64,000 nt of DNA from Colocasia esculenta (taxonomy: Eukaryota > Streptophyta > Magnoliopsida > Alismatales > Araceae), in contig CM024760.1 of NCBI GenBank assembly GCA_014218235.1, positions 67,892,961-67,956,960 of the forward strand. The letters run 5' to 3'. Positions 57,120 through 64,000 of the stretch are shown here, one piece after another. The notes under the pieces were generated by a model. That model had not been told where the DNA came from and made no database searches. It saw only the letters and a program-made list of their open reading frames with translations. Each line of letters starts with the position of its first letter. The first letter of the stretch is position 1. A program made the translations under genes and the position numbers.

Positions 57120-57365
57120 CTGTGGAAATGGATTTAGCATAATCCATCACGAAAATCTTATTGTTTGGATTTTTATCTTGTTCTCATGAGTATGGAAGCA
57201 TATTGCAAATTCAAGTCCCGCCGAGTGGTACTTGAGCGATGATGGCGAGAGATGAATTGGCAATCGCATAGCGCGGGCGTGCCAGTCATGTGAGTGACAA
57301 CATGTTCTGCTCTGAGAGTCGAAGGACTTTAGGTCTCTTTGCGCGCCGTTTGACTTCGTCAAACG
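57120..57365 (+). repeat. Dispersed repeat, inverted copy of 28015-28255
   Basis: Matches the complement of 28015-28255 over its whole length with scattered mismatches. Flanks do not match. Confidence 0.7.
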
Positions 57366-57654
57366 AAAATGCATATCAGGTCGGGACCAAAATCCCGCCG
57401 TTGCCTAAGCACAACGACGTTAATTACATCTCTCCGAGAGAGAAGACCCTTGATTAATCGCCAGAATAGAAGAGTCTTGTGGCCTGAGAAGGAAACATCT
57501 GATAAAGAATGTAAAAGAATAAAGTGTATGTTTAACATAGTTCATTTTTATTATGGTAAACATCATATTGTTTGTTGATAGTGCTATTATCATATGTATA
57601 TATTTTTTTGATGTGACCAATGGCACAAAGGTGAGTCATCAAATAGAAAGGAAG

Positions 57655-58530
57655 GAATGGTCCAAGTGGATCGGCACGGGTACGAGACCCTACCGTTTCG
57701 ACGAAGGGAGGTGAAACGGCAGGGGTAGAGTGTGCCTTTTCTCTTGAAGAAGAATGAATCAGCATGGGTACGAGACCCTGCCATTTCTATAAAGGGAGGT
57801 GAAACGGCATGTGTGGAGCGTGTCATTTCTCTTGAAGAAGAATGGATCGGCATGGGTACAAGACCCTGCCGTTTCTATGAAGGGAGGTGATACGACATGG
57901 GTGGAGCGCGTCGTTTCTCTTGAAGAAGAATGGACCGGCATGGGTACGAGACCCTGCCGTTTCTATGAAGGGAGGTGAAACGGCACAGATGGAGTATGCC
58001 GTTTCTCTTGAAGAAGAATGGATTGGCAGAGGGTCTCGTGTCTTTTCTATAAAGGGAGGTGAAACGACATGAATGGAGTGTGCTGTTTCTCTTGCAGAAG
58101 AATGGATCGGCACGGGTACTAGACGCTGCCGTTTCTGTAAAGGGGGGTGAAACGACACAGATGGAGTGTGCCATTTCTCTTGAAGAAGAATGGATCGGCA
58201 CGAGTATCTTGTGTCGTTTCTATAAAGGGTGGTGAAACAACACAGATGGAGTGTGCTGTTTCTCTTGAAGAAGAATGGATCAGCATGGGTACAAGACCCT
58301 GCCATTTCTATGAAGGGGGGTGAAACGGCATGGATGGAGTGTGTCATTTCTCTTGAAGAAGAATGGATCGGCACAGGTACGAGACCCTGCCGTTTCTATG
58401 AAGGGGGGTGAAATGGCACAGACGGAGTGTATCGTTTCTCTTGAAGAAGAATGGATCGGCACGAGTATGAGACCCTGTCGTTTCTATTAGAAAGAAGTGG
58501 ATCGGGGGGGGGGGGGGGTGTTGTGCCGTT
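57655..58530. repeat. 88-bp minisatellite with a hairpin in every unit
   Basis: Nine to ten units; CTTGAAGAAGAATGGATCGG-type anchors fall at about 57743, 57831, 57919, 58007, 58095, 58179, 58267, 58355 and 58441, so spacing is 88 with one 84 and one 86. Each unit contains TGCCGTTTC, a 13-base loop, then GAAACGGCA (perfect 9-base stem in the best units). Because 88 is not a multiple of three, long open frames appear on both strands; I treat them as by-products. Confidence 0.9.
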
Positions 58531-58734
58531 TCTATTTGGAAAGAAGTGGATCGGCAGGGGGGCTCTCATGTCGTTTCTATTTGGAACGAGTGTGAGGGAA
58601 TGTGAGTCGGCGGGGGTCTTGGAGCCTGCCAACTCAGTTGAAGTAGTACCAACTTGGTCAAGTAGAGAGCATTTGTTTGTGGGCGGGGATCTGGGTGCCT
58701 GTTGAGTCTAGTGTCCAAGGGTGATTCGATGAGG

Positions 58735-59065
58735 AAATTGAATCGGCACCACTTGGGCTTTGGAGACGGTTCGGCACCCCAGGTGGTTCGGCACAGAAGG
58801 TGGTCTGAAATCGTACTAGGGTGATCTAGCAGGGAAGCTAAGTCAGTGCCAGTTAAAACCTTGGCGGTGCTTCGGCACTGCTCTGTGGCTCAGCACCCTT
58901 GGTGGGTCAGCGCGTGCTTGGGGCGACCCAACACAGAAACTTGAAAGGCGGTTTGGCACCTCTGAGCCTGAGGAGCCAGTGATTCGGCACCAGATGAGCT
59001 GGCAGTTCGGCCCTGTCGGGAAACACTTCGCACCTGCGCTTGGGGAATGATTCGGCACCGACTTC
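58735..59065. repeat. TTCGGCAC motif cluster
   Basis: TTCGGCAC or close variants (ATCGGCAC, TTTGGCAC) occur about nine times at irregular spacing just upstream of a TATA box. Confidence 0.65.
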
Positions 59066-59073
59066 TTCATTTC

Positions 59074-59080
59074 TATAAAA
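59074..59080 (+). promoter_or_regulatory. Likely TATA box
   Basis: TATAAAA, followed 25-35 bases later by a CT/A-rich start-like zone and then by GC-rich leader sequence. It is placed downstream of the TTCGGCAC cluster. It would drive the broken ORF at 60307 or an LTR transcript. Confidence 0.45.
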
Positions 59081-60306
59081 CCCCTTTCTTCTTCTAATAG
59101 CCCCCACTGAAAACTTCAAAGCTTTCTTCCCTTTTATAGCAATGGCGGCGTGTCCCTTTCCCTTCTTCCTCTTCTCACAGCAACGTTGAGGCGACACCGG
59201 CGGCGCTGGTGCTCCAGCTACGGCACCGGCGACTCTAGGGCTTCTAATGGCGGTGGCAGCGTCTAGCAAGGAGATTCCGGTCCTCTCCACCTATCCCCTA
59301 AGCAAACTTCCTATGCTCCTGGGGCTCGGGTGGCAGACGACATCGTCGTGGTTTAGCCAGAGCGCTCGAACTATAGCAGCAGCGGTGCTCGATCCTCAAT
59401 GGCGATAGAGCATACCTGAGGTTGAACGCCCTCCTTCTACTTCTTCCTCTATTCACTGCCTAGCGGAGGTCTCGGTGCGAGGGCGACGAAGCAGGGTTCT
59501 CATTCCCTTCTACTATAAGCATGGGGGCGGTGGTCCAGTATTTGAAGACACATCGGTAGAACCTCTACGCCCTTTCCTATGGGTCTGTGCGCTGGTGATG
59601 GTGGCCGACGCTCATCCAGGGCCATCCGTTGGTCCACATATCCCACAACGTCAATCTAATTTTTTTTTTTGTTGGAGCAGTTGTTGATGCACTACTACAC
59701 AGTGGGGCATCCGACTTGTCCATCATCGTGGAGATGAATGCCGAGGTGTTTGGGGAAGACTGGAAACCTCCTTCTTTACTTGTTCTTCTGTTCCTAATGA
59801 AACCGGCTCCGTGATAGTCTCATTGGATGTAGGAATTAATGAGGTGACACATAAAGTGGGCCTGATGGCTTCGATGAGTGGGAGGAGAGTTTCCTCACAT
59901 GTGATGATGCCCAGCCGATGCAAGTTTTATAGGATGTGGGGGTTTAATGAAATAGTGGAATCTCAAAAAAAAATTGGGTTGGGTGACTTCTAGTAGAGGA
60001 GACTGGAAAGTGCGAATCCTCATTTTGTACTTGTTCTACATGACTGTTCTTCAGACTTTAGTCAGGTACTGGGCCGCTCACCCCTTGTAGGTCAGTCCTC
60101 GGGGTTGTGGTGGTTTTCGGAGAGTCATTCGGTGTGTTTTGCACATCCGATTGTTTGGGAACTGTCTCACCTTAGTGTGTGGACAGCTTCTCTTGGCACC
60201 CTTTGAATTCCTTTGAATAATGGGAGATACTGTCAAATTTTCATCTGACTTTTGCTCCTTTGATTGCATGATCTGCTTTAATTGACTGGTTCATTTTACC
60301 CTTTGT
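59081..60306. other. Leader/intron-like DNA before the mobile-domain ORF
   Basis: GC-rich to about 59660, then less so, with short frames only. It ends in TTTGTATGCAG (60301-60311) and CTTTTGCAG (60334-60342), possible splice acceptors. Confidence 0.4.
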
Positions 60307-61908
60307 ATGCAGACTATAGCTTCTCAACATTCATCTTTTGCAGGTGCAGGTGCTGTCAGTGGCACTAGTTCTGGGACTTGTAGTATGACCCCAGTGGTAT
60401 CCTGGAGCAACTATCCAGCTCTAGATAGGGAACATGGGGAGATTGCAACCCTGGCGGACTCTTCTGACTCAGAATCTGACACCATGGATTTGCAGAGGGT
60501 GCGATTATCCTCGAGCCCAGTTTCCTTTGATCGCTCCAGGGGATATCTAGCCGACTTCCCAAAAGATCGGCATCTGATGAGATTTTTAAAGAATTATGTG
60601 CTGGTCGGGAAGCGAGATCTCATCTTGTCCAGGAAGATGGAGGGGGTCATCCTCGCCCAACGAGATAGTTTGGCGGGCATTATTCCCTGAGCAGAGCCCA
60701 TATATCGTATTGGCAAGTTCCGGCTGTGGGCACCGATCCTGGGTGTAGGGAGCCTAGTGCCAGAAGAATACAAGCTGACTAGGGCTGCAACTTTCACCTC
60801 TGCTCACTGGGATAATTCTTCAGGTCGAGTTAATAGAGAGCACTTGGCCTATGGTCTATTTCTGGCCCCTTTTAAGTGGGGTTATCGAGATGAACCTTTT
60901 GTGATGGACTGCCTAGCTATCAAATTAAAACACCAAATGGCAATCGGCTGGTTTGCTGCTCTTCGGGCAACTGACTCCATGGCTTTCGCTCATCAGCAGT
61001 GGAAGCAACTGAATATGTCTTGCAGCATTATGCCCCTTTACTGGTGACACCTGTGTCTATCATAGTGTTTATACCACAAGATACAAATATCCCATTTCTC
61101 GTGGACTCTGTTGTGGCTTGATAGAGGTCTTCAATAGAGAATTCAATACCTTCTACACAGCAGAGGGTGAGACATCACTAGACCTGTGGAGTCTGTCTCA
61201 GTTGATCGGCATACCAATAGACGGGGATCCTTATGAGGAAGTACGCTTGCTGGATTTCTTGAAGGACGAGACAGACGGAGAAGGCCGTTACACATTGGGG
61301 TACTCTTATAGGTATTTGATGAAGGTTTATCGACTTCTCTTTCTGTCTTATCATGGTGGCGAGAAGGGGGACAAAAAGCGCCTTCGGGTCCACATGTGGC
61401 TCGAATATTTATTTCCCTCAGAGGCGAGGTATGAAGACTTCCCTAGCATTGGGATGATCAAGAAGTCGAAGCCGAAGAAGAGGGCTCGCCGCAAGGTGAA
61501 ACTACCGAAAGCTATTTTTAAAGGTCAGAGTATGGGGCTCAATATGTCCACTGTGGACCCCTACACACATTGTGCCGCCTACCTAGTATACTGGCTTTGC
61601 GCATTTGCTCTGCCTGCAGGCGACGAGACGGTGATTCGTCCCGAAGTGATATACTCTGCCTGTCAAATTTCCTGGGGGATAAGTTGTCGCTATGCCCGAC
61701 TGCTTTGTGCTTAGTATATCGGATGCTTGGGGAGCTAAGTCGCCAAAACAAGACACACAGCTTTCGCATTGTCAGTCCGATACACTTCTTGAGTGTTTGG
61801 GCATGCAGCTTGTTTCCTGAGTATGCTCTGCGATCTCTTCAAGCTCCTCTAATATTCCCTCCGATGTTGGAGTTTGCTAGCGCGGAGCCTCCCTCGATCT
61901 CTTCGTAA
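60307..61908 (+). pseudogene. Plant-mobile-domain-like ORF, broken
   Basis: The frame begins after a CAG acceptor, with an acidic Ser-rich start (TLADSSDSESDTMDL), then RSRGYLADFPKDRHLMRFLK. A TGA at about 60688 interrupts; then EEYKLTRAATFTSAHWDNSS and HLAYGLFLAPFKWGYRDEPF. A second frame (from about 61090) reads YPISRGLCCGLIEVFNREFN and EGETSLDLWSLSQLIGIPID, then KKSKPKKRARRKVK and CAAYLVYWLCAFALP. A third (from about 61690) ends with LEFASAEPPSISS. The EGETSL-LW-LIGIPIDG stretch resembles the plant mobile domain (PF10536) carried by many plant transposons and by MAIN/MAIL genes. The match is from motif memory only. Confidence 0.45.
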
Positions 61909-62326
61909 TTGTTTGACATTAGAGGGCGTCTGACATCTATTCTCACTGATTCTCCCGACACCATTCATTTCTCGTCTCTAGCCAGTCATTCATCCCCAGG
62001 GAATGCAGTGAGAGATTAACTGAGGAATACACCCATCCAATCAGCAACCGAAGGTTGAAGAAGCCCGTTCTAGAATCGGAGCTACGAGAGTGGGCTTTAT
62101 CTATACGACCAAGTGTCTTGGTTTTTTGAAAGGGGAACACAACATATCTAGAACCATATTATCCCTTTCAATTTGGAAGAAATTTTGGTTATGATCAGCA
62201 CATACCTTCATCCTCTGCTCAATTTTATCTGCCAAACTATGTCATAACAGGCTCTCAAGTAATTGTTCAGGCTCAGGTTTGGTGGGACTTCTTTCACCGT
62301 CAGGATCCCTCATCATTTTGAGTGCC
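61909..62326. other. No gene seen
   Basis: 3' flank of the broken ORF; no polypurine tract precedes the LTR-like start at 62330. Confidence 0.4.
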
Positions 62327-62329
62327 TGT

Positions 62330-64000
62330 TGTAGACACCCATTTCTGACCCATAAGTCGAGCAAAATCCCTTGTCGTATTATTGACGCCCCACGTTGGCT
62401 CATCATCATCAAGCTGGCTTTCTCCGATCATGACATCATTCCCATTAGTTTATCGCCCTAGAGGACTCTTCCTGGTCAAATCAATCTCTTTCACTAAAAG
62501 CTCTCTGAGTATAAGTCCGATGTTTCATCCCGAAGGCTGTGCATGGCTGATTGGACGCATTACATGTCGAAATGCAGAAAAGACCAGAAGGCGACAGGCC
62601 CTAGGTCGCCTTCCTGAAGACGACAGCTCCTATGTCGCGATCATAATTCCATATTTTAAATCCTCAGAAAATCGCTCAAGTCAGCCTTCCATATGAGGAA
62701 GGCGACATATCGAGCAGTCGCGTTTAGAAGGCGACACCAAGGCCGTTGCGTTAAGGGCCTTAAACATGAAACTCAATCCGAAGTCAATTTGGACCCATGC
62801 TATTGATGGTAATTGCTTCATTTGGACGTCCAAATCAAGTCCAAATCCTCTCAAATTCGGAGCAGACCTTCCTAACATGTTCCTTTCCGAGTTCCAATAG
62901 CCCTTGCACAACCATACTTGCCCAGAGTCGGACTCTTGCCCATTATTCCTCTCAGACCCGAGTTGGGAATAATCACCCATAAGTACCTCGTCTCTGCATC
63001 TTTTCGGGCAAGGCTGGATTCTTTGGTTTGCTGAGCAAGAGAGCTTCATCTTCCACGAAGAGAGTTTTCCCTCCAGACGATCAGCAAGAGCCCTCCAGGG
63101 CGTTTTCCCATCGGCTACACAATTCTCCTTCCCTTCTTCCCTTTATTTCTTTGATTTCATGCATGCATATCTTCGTTTTCTTTCTAGTTTAGCATTAGAT
63201 CACGACACACACACACCTATTCTTAACACCCACAGGGGTTAAAAGCCCCAATCTCGTGAGTTCCCTCCATATTAGTTCATGATTCCATGCTTTTTATTGA
63301 ATAAATCTTCTACACACGAGTTCTAATGGGTGTTTTGTTTGTTTAAACCACTTTGGCAGGTGTTTAAAGGTCAGAGCAAGGTGAGGCTCTTGCCCCTCTG
63401 CCGGCTGAGGAGCAGGAAGACGAAGAACCCAAGTCTCCATCCACTGAAGAAGAAGGCGACGACCACTGTGTCGCGATCAGGAAGGCGCCGGTGCCTACGT
63501 CGCGTTCACGTTAAAGCATCGCGACGCCCACTCTGTCGCGTTATCAGGTACGTTTTCCTCTTCATCCTTCCTTTCCAAGGTAGTCAGCCCTCCATCTAAG
63601 CATCAAGAGGCGACTGTGTTGGTGGCGATCACGGTCAGTTCCTAATCCCTATACCTTTCACAATCAATTTCATAAGGGGATACAAATCCCGTGATTACAC
63701 CTTTTGGCGATCACGGTGGGACCACTTGTGCCCATCACGTTTGTTCTTCCTTTCCCTGCCGTCCCTATCCTCTAACAGGTGTGTTGTTTGTTAGTTTTCC
63801 TTGTTTGTTCTCTTCCTCTGAGTTTTCATAGTGCTCTACGGTTATGGGTGAGAAGGCGACAATAAAGGCGTCGCAATCCGAGTAGCGACACGCTACACGT
63901 CGCAACTAGGTTAGTACAAAGCCTCTGTCTTGTCCGGTTGTGTGCAGCGTGCTGTGAGAAAGGCGACGTTTTGATCGTCGCGTTAAAGAAAATGACAGCC
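62330..64000 (+). mobile_element. Probable LTR start, runs out of window
   Basis: TGTAGACACCCATTTCTGAC is a very common opening of plant LTRs. The 1.67 kb that follows is non-coding and carries at least eight GGCGAC...GTCGCG inverted motifs (62590-63990). With no PPT upstream, it is more likely the 5' end of an element that continues past the window. The other end cannot be seen. Confidence 0.45.
62580..63995. repeat. GGCGAC / GTCGCG scattered inverted motifs
   Basis: Pairs such as GAAGGCGAC...GTCGCCTTC (62588-62614), AAGGCGACG...TGTCGCG (63442-63475), GGCGACA...GTCGCAA (63854-63874) and AGGCGACGTT...CGTCGCG (63960-63983) recur over 1.4 kb, each an imperfect palindrome with a 5-15 base centre. 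Confidence 0.7.

Noticed and set aside
57823..58374. 183-residue minus-strand open frame
   Set aside because: Produced by the 88-bp minisatellite; the unit is not a multiple of three, so all frames stay open by repetition.

Overview
This window is plant nuclear DNA, most likely from a monocot. The one intact host gene has a GC-rich first exon of the kind common in monocots, and the rest is dense in CACTA, Ty3-gypsy and Ty1-copia elements. Almost all of the 64 kb is transposable-element sequence in nested layers. I recognise one intact-looking host gene, a two-exon purine permease (30114-32151, minus strand).

Layout. 1-5284: right part of a CACTA element that carries same-strand fragments of at least four unrelated host genes (CobW-type GTPase, UDP-glycosyltransferase, lipase, receptor-like kinase); its left end lies outside the window. 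6580-6833 and 26385-26530: two halves of a purine-rich host sequence, split by a 2.9 kb solo LTR (6834-9768) and by a CACTA element (9772-26381, duplicated GAG) sitting directly against that LTR. That outer CACTA carries minus-strand fragments of a glycerophosphodiesterase-like (SHV3/GDPDL) gene, a sorting nexin 2 and a glycine-rich RNA-binding protein. It is itself split by a second CACTA of the same terminal family in opposite orientation (11963-22399, duplicated CCA). The inner element holds a decayed TNP2 transposase, a Ulp1-type protease module and a Ptta/En-Spm (Transposase_24) module.

26.5-33.2 kb: GA-rich DNA, the right end of another CACTA (to 29026), a tRNA-derived SINE with 17-bp target duplications, and the purine permease gene. 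33223-41400: a minus-strand Ty3-gypsy element with gag, only the tail of pol, a primer binding site, a polypurine tract and GATAG duplications; its 3' LTR is split by a 4.1 kb probable solo LTR. 41847 onward: left end of a third CACTA family with long palindromic subterminal repeats, interrupted by a 13.66 kb Sirevirus-type copia element (42107-55764, duplicated ATTCG) with a long third ORF behind pol.

55.8-64 kb: GC-rich gene-like and G-rich minisatellite DNA, an 88-bp hairpin-bearing minisatellite, a TTCGGCAC-rich probable promoter, a broken plant-mobile-domain-like ORF, and the likely start of another LTR.

The autonomous machinery present (TNP2, Ptta, gag, pol, third ORF) is broken by stops and frameshifts, so these elements look inactive as protein sources, although their ends are well preserved. 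A recurring theme is that several unrelated element families each carry arrays of short palindromic or hairpin motifs in their terminal or regulatory DNA.
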